This document shows positions 25,203 through 33,724 of a stretch of 35,654 bases of DNA, in pieces; within the stretch, counting starts at the first letter, position 1; every line of letters starts with the position of its first letter. The notes under the pieces were generated by a model. That model was given only the letters and a program-made list of their open reading frames with translations. It did no database searches and was not told where the DNA came from. Origin of the DNA: Candidatus Ventrousia excrementavium. GTDB taxonomy: Bacteria; Bacillota; Clostridia; Oscillospirales; Butyricicoccaceae. The translations under genes and the position numbers were made by a program. The DNA lies in NCBI GenBank assembly GCA_018714845.1, contig DVMR01000043.1, forward strand, positions 1 to 35,654, written 5' to 3'.

Positions 25203-25829
25203 ATGTATACCGATCTGAATAAGACGCTGACGGCCATCGGAAAATGCCTGCCCGCCGACGGCGAGCCAACGACCGAGCAGCTGTACCGGATGTATGACCT
25301 TACCCAGCGGCTGCTGAGTCAGGAGCTGGCCGTGATCTGTGGCCTGGAGACATACGGCCCTAATCCGGCGAGGCAGGAACGGCCGACCCTCGCCCGACAA
25401 CACGCCGCTGGACGAAACGTGAACGGCATTGTGACGCTGACGTTGGAAGAACCCATCCCCGCCATGAAGCGGCTGACCGAGGCGGTGGAAGAGCACTGGA
25501 AGGCCATGCTCCACGCCGCCATCTCCGAGGTGGCCCAACCGCCTAGGACGCTGCCGTTTTTTGAACAGGCGTTTGTCGCCATCGAGATCATCACCCCCAG
25601 GGGGAGCAACAACGCCAGGGTGTGGGACACCTCCAACCGGGCCATCCAGGTTATCCTCAACAACCTGAAGGGCATCTTCTTCCATGACGATGACATGGAG
25701 CACATGGCCTTTTCAGTGGTTGGCAGGTGGAGCGAGGGGCTCGGAAAGACCGTGATTCGGATCTTTGACTTTGCCAGATTACAACAGGTTTGGACGGGCA
25801 TTCTGCCGCCGGACGGCCCTGGACCATGA
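25203..25829 (+). CDS. Hypothetical protein, RusA-like resemblance
   Basis: The 208-residue product starts at the junction with the recombinase fragment; no ribosome site precedes the ATG at 25203, so its true 5' end may have been lost. The C-terminal half, VAIEIITPRGSNNARVWDTS then AIQVILNNLKGIFFHDDD, resembles the metal-binding core of RusA Holliday-junction resolvases (DxxN followed by a helix and DD). The N-terminal half is helical and not recognised. RusA-type genes are common in phages and integrative elements. The match is by eye and moderate. Confidence 0.55.
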   Translation: MYTDLNKTLTAIGKCLPADGEPTTEQLYRMYDLTQRLLSQELAVICGLETYGPNPARQERPTLARQHAAGRNVNGIVTLTLEEPIPAMKRLTEAVEEHWKAMLHAAISEVAQPPRTLPFFEQAFVAIEIITPRGSNNARVWDTSNRAIQVILNNLKGIFFHDDDMEHMAFSVVGRWSEGLGKTVIRIFDFARLQQVWTGILPPDGPGP

Positions 25830-26903
<1,074 letters not shown>

Positions 26904-26929
26904 CTGCCAAAAGGTACACCTTTTGACAG
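26904..26929 (-). repeat. 26-bp palindromic recombination-site candidate, left copy
   Basis: On the minus strand it begins CTGTCAAAAGGTGTACC; the two 12-base arms differ at one position around the centre GT. It matches the right copy at 22 of 26 positions in opposite orientation. Size, dyad symmetry and 2-bp asymmetric centre resemble the hix/gix sites of serine invertases. Confidence 0.7.
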
Positions 26930-27042
26930 CGGTTTGCTACATACATAAACTACCACGAAATCGCTGAAATAGCAAGAGGAAATTCGGTAAAGTTTAACAG
27001 GCAGGGCGGTGGAAATTTCCTTCTCCATCGCTCTGCCTGCCT
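26930..27042. other. Candidate invertible segment of 113 bp
   Basis: The DNA between the two palindromes contains a 15-pair hairpin (26999-27013 with 27024-27038). On the plus-strand RNA all 15 pairs form, two of them G-U; after inversion those two would be A-C mismatches. It may act as an orientation-dependent attenuator for the downstream genes. No strong promoter was found inside; a weak minus-directed one is possible. Confidence 0.45.
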
Positions 27043-27068
27043 TTGTCAAAAGGTGTACTTTTTGACAA
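27043..27068 (+). repeat. 26-bp palindromic recombination-site candidate, right copy
   Basis: It begins TTGTCAAAAGGTGTAC on the plus strand; arms match at 11 of 12 positions around GT (27055-27056), and symmetry extends one base further each side. Its right arm also contains TTGACA. Confidence 0.7.
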
Positions 27069-27090
27069 AAGCAATGGACGAAATTGGAAT
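27062..27090 (+). promoter_or_regulatory. Possible promoter overlapping the right palindrome
   Basis: TTGACA (27062-27067) is followed after 17 bases by TGGAAT (27085-27090), four of six to consensus. If real it would drive the tyrosine-recombinase-like gene and those after it, with its -35 inside the recombinase site. Confidence 0.4.
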
Positions 27091-27121
27091 TTTGCCCATT
27101 GATGAAAGCAGGTGAGACAGC

Positions 27122-28000
27122 ATGAAAAGATCGTCTGCCCAGGGAATCCAGGCAAGGGACGCCCCAGGACGCAAAGCGGTTCCCTGGCAGGCCGACGGCG
27201 TCCCGGTGACCCGGCAGCAGATTGCGGATTATCTGGCGAGCCTTCAGGCGCGGGGATGCGTGGAGGGGTCTGTCAAGAAATACAGTCGTGACCTCACCCT
27301 GTTCTATGACTTTCTCCCGGACGGAAAAGAGATCACCCGCAGCACCCTGGAGGAATGGCGGGCCGAACTGCTGGCCCACGGCTACGCGCCCCGTACCGTC
27401 AACGCCGCCCTCTCCGAGGCTAACGGATTTCTGGAGTGGCTGGACCTGCGGAAGTACCAGTTGGTTGGACAACTGGACATTGGGGACGACGTGCAGCCGG
27501 AACTGACCCGGACGGAGTACCTGCGGCTGCTCTCCACGGCCCGGGCGCTGGAGAAAAGGCGGACCTATCTGCTGGTGAAGGTCTTTGCCTGTACCGGCCT
27601 GTCTCTGCAGGAACTGCCCCGGCTGACCGTGGAGGCAGTACGAGACAACCGGCTTATCGTGACTTCCAACGGCCTGCGGCAGATCCTGCACATTCCCGCC
27701 AGCCTGCAAGACGATTTAACCCGCTATATCCACCGGATGGGGCTTGTCAGCGGACCGGTGTTTGTGTCCAGGAACGGAAAACCCATCAACCGCACCGCCG
27801 TGACTGCGGCGATCCAGGGCCTTGCCCAGGATGCCCGTGTCCCGCCGGAGAAGTGCAATCCCCGGTGCCTGCGAAAACTCTATCAGTCCACCATGGCCGG
27901 AATCGAGGCCGGCGTTCAACTGCTGGTGGAGCAGACCCATGAGCGGCTGCTGGAGCAGGAGCAGCTCACCGTCGGCTGGGAGGAGGTGAACGAGCCATGA
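27122..28000 (+). CDS. Tyrosine recombinase homologue lacking catalytic residues
   Basis: The 292-residue protein has the two-domain layout of XerC/D-type integrases: a core-binding SAM-like domain (about 30-112) and a catalytic-fold domain (about 125-275). The key residues are changed: TGLSLQEL (158-165) has Ser161 where the first catalytic Arg belongs, RCLRKLY (248-254) has Arg in place of the His of HxxR though R251 is kept, and there is no tyrosine after residue 254. It probably binds DNA but cannot cleave it. CAGGTGAG serves as ribosome site. Its stop overlaps the next start by four bases. Confidence 0.8.
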   Translation: MKRSSAQGIQARDAPGRKAVPWQADGVPVTRQQIADYLASLQARGCVEGSVKKYSRDLTLFYDFLPDGKEITRSTLEEWRAELLAHGYAPRTVNAALSEANGFLEWLDLRKYQLVGQLDIGDDVQPELTRTEYLRLLSTARALEKRRTYLLVKVFACTGLSLQELPRLTVEAVRDNRLIVTSNGLRQILHIPASLQDDLTRYIHRMGLVSGPVFVSRNGKPINRTAVTAAIQGLAQDARVPPEKCNPRCLRKLYQSTMAGIEAGVQLLVEQTHERLLEQEQLTVGWEEVNEP

Positions 28001-28269
28001 ACCACGACCCTCTCGCCCTGCCCCTGCTGGACTTTCTGGCTTATCGGGTGGGGAGCGCATATCTGTCCGACCTGCCCCGGATGAATGGGGCGCGTCTGGC
28101 GCGGGAGCTGGAACAGATCCCGGCGAAGGCGGCCAGCCTGCACGACTGGAACGACGCGCTGGAGTATCTGGTCCAGGCCCCGCCGGAGGCAACACCCCAG
28201 GCCGCCCGGGGGCGGCTGCTGGAACGGCTGAACCTCCGGGACGCTTTGTCCCAGAGGACAGATAGATAG
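27997..28269 (+). CDS. Small hypothetical protein
   Basis: This 90-residue protein is not recognised. It is acidic-to-neutral, Leu/Ala-rich and predicted helical, with no membrane segment or cysteine. Its ATG overlaps the stop of the preceding gene (ATGA), so the two are translated together, and it ends 25 bases before the surface-protein start. Coupling suggests it acts with the catalytically dead recombinase homologue. Confidence 0.65.
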   Translation: MNHDPLALPLLDFLAYRVGSAYLSDLPRMNGARLARELEQIPAKAASLHDWNDALEYLVQAPPEATPQAARGRLLERLNLRDALSQRTDR

Positions 28270-28294
28270 AAAACGAACAGGAGGAAACAGCACA

Positions 28295-31200
28295 ATGAAA
28301 AAGCGATTATTGGCAAGCCTGCTGTCGCTGGCGATGGTTTTGACCATGCTGCCGTCGGCGGCGCTGGCGGCGGGGAATGGCCCCGATACCGGGGAACCGA
28401 GCGAAGATACCCCCACCTGTATCTGCACGGAACTTTGCACAGAGGCGGGCAACCCCGATTGTCCCGTCTGCCTGGCGGGTTACTCCGCCTGTAAGGGGAT
28501 GGCCCCGGAAGGAATGGACGGGGAGCCTGTGGAAGAACCGACCCAGATAGAAACGGCCACAGTACTTGATGTTGATGACGTGACAATTCAGAGCGGAGAT
28601 AGTACGTTTACTGTTGTCACGGTGTTTGGAAACAGCATTGTTCAGAGCGAACTCGAAGGGGAGAATTTAGACACAATCACAAAACTAAAAGTTATAACCG
28701 CGGATGGCGCGGCCCTTACGAAAGAGGATTTTCAGTTCCTCAGCGGCGTCATTGTGTCGGCAACAAATGACGGCAGATACAGCAGCGTTTATGCCGGCTC
28801 TGATAGTTATTCCGGGGACGATATTATTTATCTCAAAAACTTGCAAGAACTGGATCTATCCGACGCTGTGTGCGTAGAAAACGCAATTCCGGCACGAGCG
28901 TTTCAGAGAAATACTACTATCACAAAAATTATTCTGCCTGATACCTTGGAGCGAACCTATCTCCATGCGTTTTCTATGATGACAAATCTGACCTATTTGG
29001 GGACAGAGGAAGGAAATCTCACTTTCCCGGACTCCATGAGAATCATGGGAGAGGGCATGGTGTATGATTGTGGGAAGCTGGAGGGAACTCTGCATTTGCC
29101 CGAAAACTTAGAGGCGATTGGCAGTTCCTGTTTTTTTCAGAGCGGAGTGAGCGGCACTGTTACGATTCCGAGCGGTGTGAATATTACCGTTAATACGGAC
29201 ATCGACGAAGGAGTATATAATTCCAGTGCCTCTACGTTTAATGGAACAAATATCACGGCGATTGTATTTGAAGATGGTGTAACTGCGATCCCCGATAATT
29301 TTGCTTCTCATTGTCCCAATCTTGATTCTGTCACCATCCCTGATTCCGTAACGGAAATCGGCTCCTACGCATTTTCAGATACAGCCCTCACCGAACTGCC
29401 AGTTATGGAAGGGGTAACGAAAATCGGGGACCATGCATTTTCTGAAATTGAAACATTTACCGCTGATATTATTCTCAATGGTGACGTTGAGATGGAGGAA
29501 CGGGTTTTCCAGGAAATCAAAACTACCGGGAAAGTAGTGATCGACACTGATGTCGTTCTTCCAGTTTCTATTTTTACGGATGCAGAAATTCAGGGGAATG
29601 TCACCATTTCCGCCAAAACTATTCCCAGTAATGCGTTTTATAGAGCTAAAATCAACGGTTCTATTGTTTTGCAGGATGGCTTGCGGGAAATTGAGTCCAA
29701 CGCCTTTTCTGGCATTACCGTAGGAGAAAATTCTACGCTTACACTCCCATCGTCCCTGCGGGTAATAGGAGACAATGCGTTCTATAATGCCGAATTTACG
29801 GGCACTCTGACATTGCCGTCTTTTTTGACAGAAATCGGCGATTATGCGTTTTATGGTCACACCTTCACCGGAAGTTTGACCATTCCCGGAGGGGTCGAAA
29901 CCATAGGTACGGCTGCTTTCCGACAGGCTAATGTAAATGATAATACGGTGGACTTGCCTGGATTTAATGGGACGCTTACCATTAGTGAGGGCGTTAAAAC
30001 AATCTCTGACGACGCATTTTACGGAAATGGTTTTACTGGCAGTCTGACATTGCCCGATTCTGTACAATCTGTTGGAAAGGCCGCCTTCGGTAATTGCGGG
30101 TTCAATGGAACGCTGACACTCTCTGATAATCTTCAAACCATTGGTAATTCTGCGTTTCGTAAAAATGAATTTAATGGGGATTTGATTGTTCCTAAAAGTG
30201 TAACTTCGATTGGTGTAGCTGCTTTTTCTTATGTAGGGACTCTTAATAACATCGTAATCGAGAACGAAAATGTGGTCCTTTCGAAGTATGCGTTTTTGAA
30301 CCAAAAAGAGGGAGTCATCATCTACATTCCAGAAAAAATCGGAAATACTGACAATTATTGGGCGGGTACAAGTATTATTGCTATAACCAAGGGCGGTACG
30401 TTCGCATCGAACGCTAACTTCGCTGCTGATGCCCTTGCCATCCCAATTAAAGATGGCTCTAAGTTCGATGGCTGGTACACAGACCCAAACTTTACTACTG
30501 ATAATAAAGTAGAAGAGGGGACAACAATTTCTAGAAGTAATACTTACTACGCCAAGTGGACAGAAAGCATCTACAATGACCCCGGCGATTGGGAACTCGG
30601 TACAATGACTTATGGACACCTGACGCCAAAAACCTTTACTGTCAGTTTGAAGGATGGCCAGAGCGGCACGCCTTCCGTCAAATCGGCTGTCAGCAGCAAT
30701 ATGGGGGTCTTTACTACTGAAGCCAGCGGCGCGACTGTTACGGTCACGCCAAGTTCCAACTTGCCCGCTGGTACATATCAGGAGACCATTACGGTCACTA
30801 CCGGCGATGAAGTTTTCTTCTTCGTGAACGTTTCACTCACCGTTGCCAAGGCTGGTTCTGTTGTGACCCCCGGCGAGGGCAGCGATACGATCACCGCCAC
30901 CTACGGCGAGACTATCACCCTGACCGCCGAGGTTGCGAAGGCACAGACCAACGGTATTGCCCTGATGGCCGCTCAGGATGAAGTTAAGTTCTTATGCGGG
31001 GAAACTTCTCTGGGGACCGCCCTGGTCAGGTATAGCGATGATAGCCATACTGCTGGCACCGCCACACTGACCTATGACACTCGCAACGGCGGCATCCCCG
31101 TCGGCACCAGCACCATCACCGCTGTGTACGGCGGCAGTGTGAACCTGAACGGAAGTAACAAAGATTCCATCTGGGTCACGCTGAACAAAATCAACACCAG

Positions 31201-32266
31201 CATTGATATTACGCCAGACCGTACCTCCCTGACCGGCGGCGGCACCGTGACCCTGACCGTGACTGGCCTGCCCGATGGAGCCAGCGCCACTGTGACCGCC
31301 AGCCCCTCTGTGACGATCTCCGGCAGCGGCTCCACCTTTACCGCTACCCTGCCCAACAGCACGGAGGATTACACTTTCACCGCCTCTTATACGGGCGATG
31401 AAAACCACAATGCGTCCAGTGATACCTGCACCGTGTCCGTGACCCGCCGCTCCAGCGGCGGCGGTGGCGGCGGTGGTGGTTCCACCACCTACACCGTCAG
31501 CACGGACGCCGGGCGCAACGGCGATGTGACCGTCAGCCCCAGCCGGGCCAGTTATGGTCGGACAGTGACCATCACCGTTGAGCCGGACGAGGGCTACGAA
31601 CTGGACGAGCTGATCGTCACCGATGCTGACGGCGATGAGATCGATGTGGAGCGGGTCAGTGCCACCCGGTACACCTTTGAAATGCCCCGCAGCCGCGTGA
31701 CTGTGGAGGCCACCTTCGTGGAGATCACGGAAGAGCCCGATCTTCCGACCTTCACCGATGTGCCCGAGGGTGCCTACTACTATGACGCGGTGGCCTGGGC
31801 GGTTGAGAATGGTGTGACAAGCGGCACCTCCGCTACTACTTTCAGCCCCGACGCTTCCTGCACCCGGGCGCAGATGGTGACCTTCCTGTGGCGGGCCGCC
31901 GGTTCTCCCGAGCCGGAGAGCACCGTCAACCCATTTGCCGATGTGTCCGCCAGCGCCTACTACTATGACGCGGTGCTGTGGGCCGTGGAGCAGGGCATCA
32001 CCAACGGCACCAGCGCCACCACCTTCGGTCCCGACGCCACCGTGACCCGTGGCCAGACCGTGACCTTCCTGTGGCGCTATGACGGCTCCACCGCCGTCAG
32101 CGGCAGCGGCTTTGTGGATGTGGCTTCCGATGCCTACTACGCCACCGCTGTGGCCTGGGCTGTGAGCGAGGGCGTCACTAACGGCACCAGCGCCACCACC
32201 TTCAGCCCGGACAACGATTGCACCCGTGGGCAGATCGTGACCTTCCTCTATCGCTACATGGGCTGA
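28295..32266 (+). CDS. Large BspA-like leucine-rich repeat surface protein with SLH domains
   Basis: The 1323-residue protein is secreted and anchored to the cell wall. It has a signal peptide (1-26, ending SAALAA), a Cys-rich stretch (CICTELCTEAGNPDCPVC), BspA-type LRR_5 repeats at about 90-690 (LPDSVQSVGKAAFGNCGFNG and similar), an InlB B-repeat/Listeria-Bacteroides type repeat near 700-760 (GWYTDPNF...YAKWTE), Ig-like segments to 1050, a glycine linker near 1054, a further bacterial repeat domain, and three SLH domains from 1150 to the end. A likely role is adhesion or host/cell interaction. AGGAGG precedes the ATG. The LRR region is much AT-richer than both ends. Confidence 0.92.
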   Translation: MKKRLLASLLSLAMVLTMLPSAALAAGNGPDTGEPSEDTPTCICTELCTEAGNPDCPVCLAGYSACKGMAPEGMDGEPVEEPTQIETATVLDVDDVTIQSGDSTFTVVTVFGNSIVQSELEGENLDTITKLKVITADGAALTKEDFQFLSGVIVSATNDGRYSSVYAGSDSYSGDDIIYLKNLQELDLSDAVCVENAIPARAFQRNTTITKIILPDTLERTYLHAFSMMTNLTYLGTEEGNLTFPDSMRIMGEGMVYDCGKLEGTLHLPENLEAIGSSCFFQSGVSGTVTIPSGVNITVNTDIDEGVYNSSASTFNGTNITAIVFEDGVTAIPDNFASHCPNLDSVTIPDSVTEIGSYAFSDTALTELPVMEGVTKIGDHAFSEIETFTADIILNGDVEMEERVFQEIKTTGKVVIDTDVVLPVSIFTDAEIQGNVTISAKTIPSNAFYRAKINGSIVLQDGLREIESNAFSGITVGENSTLTLPSSLRVIGDNAFYNAEFTGTLTLPSFLTEIGDYAFYGHTFTGSLTIPGGVETIGTAAFRQANVNDNTVDLPGFNGTLTISEGVKTISDDAFYGNGFTGSLTLPDSVQSVGKAAFGNCGFNGTLTLSDNLQTIGNSAFRKNEFNGDLIVPKSVTSIGVAAFSYVGTLNNIVIENENVVLSKYAFLNQKEGVIIYIPEKIGNTDNYWAGTSIIAITKGGTFASNANFAADALAIPIKDGSKFDGWYTDPNFTTDNKVEEGTTISRSNTYYAKWTESIYNDPGDWELGTMTYGHLTPKTFTVSLKDGQSGTPSVKSAVSSNMGVFTTEASGATVTVTPSSNLPAGTYQETITVTTGDEVFFFVNVSLTVAKAGSVVTPGEGSDTITATYGETITLTAEVAKAQTNGIALMAAQDEVKFLCGETSLGTALVRYSDDSHTAGTATLTYDTRNGGIPVGTSTITAVYGGSVNLNGSNKDSIWVTLNKINTSIDITPDRTSLTGGGTVTLTVTGLPDGASATVTASPSVTISGSGSTFTATLPNSTEDYTFTASYTGDENHNASSDTCTVSVTRRSSGGGGGGGGSTTYTVSTDAGRNGDVTVSPSRASYGRTVTITVEPDEGYELDELIVTDADGDEIDVERVSATRYTFEMPRSRVTVEATFVEITEEPDLPTFTDVPEGAYYYDAVAWAVENGVTSGTSATTFSPDASCTRAQMVTFLWRAAGSPEPESTVNPFADVSASAYYYDAVLWAVEQGITNGTSATTFGPDATVTRGQTVTFLWRYDGSTAVSGSGFVDVASDAYYATAVAWAVSEGVTNGTSATTFSPDNDCTRGQIVTFLYRYMG

Positions 32267-32342
32267 CTGTCCCAGTCCTAAGCAACAATAGCAAGGCGGC
32301 ATTGCCGCTCTGCTCCATGCAAACAATCATATCAAAAAAGTA

Positions 32343-32380
32343 AAGATAGCGCCGAGGCCTCATGACCTCGGCGCTATCTT
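32343..32380. terminator. Strong hairpin terminator
   Basis: AAGATAGCGCCGAGG (32343-32357) has its exact complement at 32366-32380. T-rich sequence follows on the minus strand (TTTACTTTTTTG) and weaker T-rich sequence on the plus strand. It lies 76 bases after the surface-protein gene. Confidence 0.75.
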
Positions 32381-32389
32381 CATTTCTAC

Positions 32390-32430
32390 CGCAAATACAT
32401 TCCTGACAATATGCAAGGTTCGTATTTGCG
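32390..32430. repeat. 9-bp inverted repeat beside the tRNA remnant
   Basis: CGCAAATAC (32390-32398) and GTATTTGCG (32422-32430) face each other across 23 bases, ending five bases from the CCA end of the tRNA remnant. It may be an integrase-related site. Confidence 0.5.
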
Positions 32431-32435
32431 CGTTA

Positions 32436-32497
32436 TGGTGGACCTGAAGGGATTCGAACCCTCGACCTCTCGGATGCGAACCGAACGCGCTCCCGAG
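32436..32497 (-). pseudogene. 3' part of a tRNA-Ala(CGC) gene
   Basis: On the minus strand the sequence from the D-loop GGGA onward reads as a tRNA: D-stem 3' half GCGC, anticodon arm TTCGG-TTCGCAT-CCGAG with anticodon CGC, T arm GAGGG-TTCGAAT-CCCTT, acceptor CAGGTCC, A, and encoded CCA. T at position 70 would pair with G3, the alanine identity pair. The 5' acceptor strand and 5' half of the D stem are not found in the expected place, so the gene is incomplete. Such 3' remnants are typical of integration into tRNA genes. Confidence 0.7.
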
Positions 32498-32557
32498 TGA
32501 GACATAACACGGGCCTGAAAAATAGCCCGTCCGGAGGTCCGCAAGGACAGCCCAGAT

Positions 32558-32629
32558 GGGATGCGAACCGTCCGCGGTCCAGGTGGGATGCGAACCACTC
32601 GGTGGTATTCCACGAATGATTCGCATCCC
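32558..32629. repeat. Extra copies of the tRNA anticodon-arm core
   Basis: GGGATGCGAACC occurs at 32558-32569 and 32585-32596 (27-bp period) and in inverted, slightly altered form (ATTCGCATCCC) at 32619-32629. The same 11-base core GGATGCGAACC is in the anticodon arm of the tRNA remnant at 32472-32482. The copies may be footprints of repeated integrase crossover. Confidence 0.65.
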
Positions 32630-32688
32630 GCAAGACTTATCGACAACTTGGATGAGGTGCCTGTTTGTTCCGTTATTGAAAAGTTGCT

Positions 32689-33633
32689 CTATACCTTTTT
32701 GTATGCAGTGATTTTCTTCCAATTCAGAGGCATTCCCATAAGCTCCAAAAGTTTTGCCTCAGATATTTGCTGATTCTTATTGATAGCTTTCTCAATCAGA
32801 CGCACAAGATGCGTTTTATAGTCAAGGAACTCTTTGTGTGGCAATAGATACCGAAAGCTGATAACTACGGAAAAGTAATCCTTCTTTCCGTAAAGGTATT
32901 GTGTCCCTTTTTGCGGGATTGCCAGTTTTTTGTGAAGCGGCAGATCTGGGATATCATGTCTGGCGCATCGGTAGGAAAATAGACGCTCACCATGTGCGCA
33001 TACATTTCGGAAGACAGTAAGCACTTGCAGTATTTGTGCAAGCTGTCGCTCGTTGAGCGAGTCAAATTCACGACTGACGGTCGACTGGATCTGTGGTTTT
33101 GACAATGCATACATTTTGGAGAGCGTCCCAAAGGTGAGCATATTCATGAGGACCCAGAGCGGGACATTCTGATGGACTCGTTTATGGTGCTCTATGTAAG
33201 CATAATCAGTTTTCTTTGTAAGTGGCGGTTCCAAAAATTTCTTTATCAGGGTATTAATTTCCCGTTGGTTTGCCACTACCGTAAAATGGTAGTTCTGCGG
33301 ATCTATATATGCGTTCTGCGAATCGCCAAAAGACTGGCAGAACGCATAGGACAATTCAGAACGAATATGCTGCTCGATGTGAAGAAGATGGCGGAGCGTC
33401 AATTCACGAAGACTTTCATCAAAATGATATAGCGCGAGAATATCGTCAAAAGTTGTTCCGTCTCGATAGTCGCGTGTGGTGGGGTTCTTAAAGAGATCTT
33501 TATAGCCAGAAACCAAGGAGAAGTATCCGATGGTTCGCAGGGCCGTTTCTGCCGCAGCCTCATCCGGAATGAGCAAATGCTTGTCCTTCATTTTTTGAAT
33601 CTGTTGCGCATATGTCATAAACGGCTTTGGCAT
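32689..33633 (-). CDS. Abi_2 (AbiD/AbiF-like) abortive infection protein
   Basis: The 314-residue protein matches the Abi_2 family of phage-defence proteins: YAQQIQKMKDKHLLI at the N-terminus, LRTIGYFSLVSGYKDLF, and FDESLRELTLRHLLHIEQHI. VFRNVCAHGERLF (R209, H214) is the Rx4-6H motif of HEPN RNases, so it probably cleaves RNA and halts growth on infection. ATG at 33633 was chosen for the family N-terminus and GGAGG seven bases upstream; the frame is open further up but that part is the leader. A promoter and a short structured RNA with a terminator precede it. Confidence 0.88.
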   Translation of the reverse strand: MPKPFMTYAQQIQKMKDKHLLIPDEAAAETALRTIGYFSLVSGYKDLFKNPTTRDYRDGTTFDDILALYHFDESLRELTLRHLLHIEQHIRSELSYAFCQSFGDSQNAYIDPQNYHFTVVANQREINTLIKKFLEPPLTKKTDYAYIEHHKRVHQNVPLWVLMNMLTFGTLSKMYALSKPQIQSTVSREFDSLNERQLAQILQVLTVFRNVCAHGERLFSYRCARHDIPDLPLHKKLAIPQKGTQYLYGKKDYFSVVISFRYLLPHKEFLDYKTHLVRLIEKAINKNQQISEAKLLELMGMPLNWKKITAYKKV

Positions 33634-33652
33634 AAGAATACCTCCAGGAATG

Positions 33653-33679
33653 AAAAAGGGAGCCCCCGCAGGAGCTCCC
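33653..33679 (-). terminator. Terminator inside the leader of the Abi gene
   Basis: On the minus strand GGGAGC pairs with GCTCCC (33658-33679), with further inner pairs UCC/GGG, and is followed at once by TTTTT (33653-33657). It lies just 19 bases upstream of the Abi start codon, so most transcripts would stop before the gene. Confidence 0.8.
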
Positions 33680-33718
33680 CCGGTCACAGGCCACGCAAGC
33701 TTCTGCAACCTAATCACT
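33653..33718 (-). ncRNA. Candidate short structured RNA upstream of the Abi gene
   Basis: From the predicted start point near 33718 to the terminator the RNA would be about 66 bases. It has a stem of eight pairs (33703-33710 with 33682-33689, GGTTGCAG/CTGTGACC with two G-U pairs) and then the terminator hairpin. A short RNA ahead of a HEPN toxin-like gene recalls type III toxin-antitoxin loci and the RNAs reported beside some AbiF genes. The RNA is predicted only from promoter, folding and terminator. Confidence 0.55.
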
Positions 33719-33724
33719 GGATAT

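Noticed and set aside
24864-25703. A 279-codon minus-strand frame taken as one gene
   Set aside because: Only the last 112 residues look like a recombinase; the upstream part is the antisense of the RusA-like gene.
29375-30619. Open frame of 414 codons on the minus strand
   Set aside because: It lies wholly inside the surface-protein gene, which has a signal peptide, LRR repeats and SLH domains in the other frame. The minus-strand product shows no domain or ribosome site.
30992-32326. Open frame of 444 codons on the minus strand, rich in Gly, Ala and His
   Set aside because: Composition is that of a reverse-complement shadow of the GC-rich SLH region.
32436-32497. Complete functional tRNA gene
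   Set aside because: The DNA upstream does not supply a 5' acceptor strand pairing with CAGGTCC, nor a D-stem 5' half pairing with GCGC.
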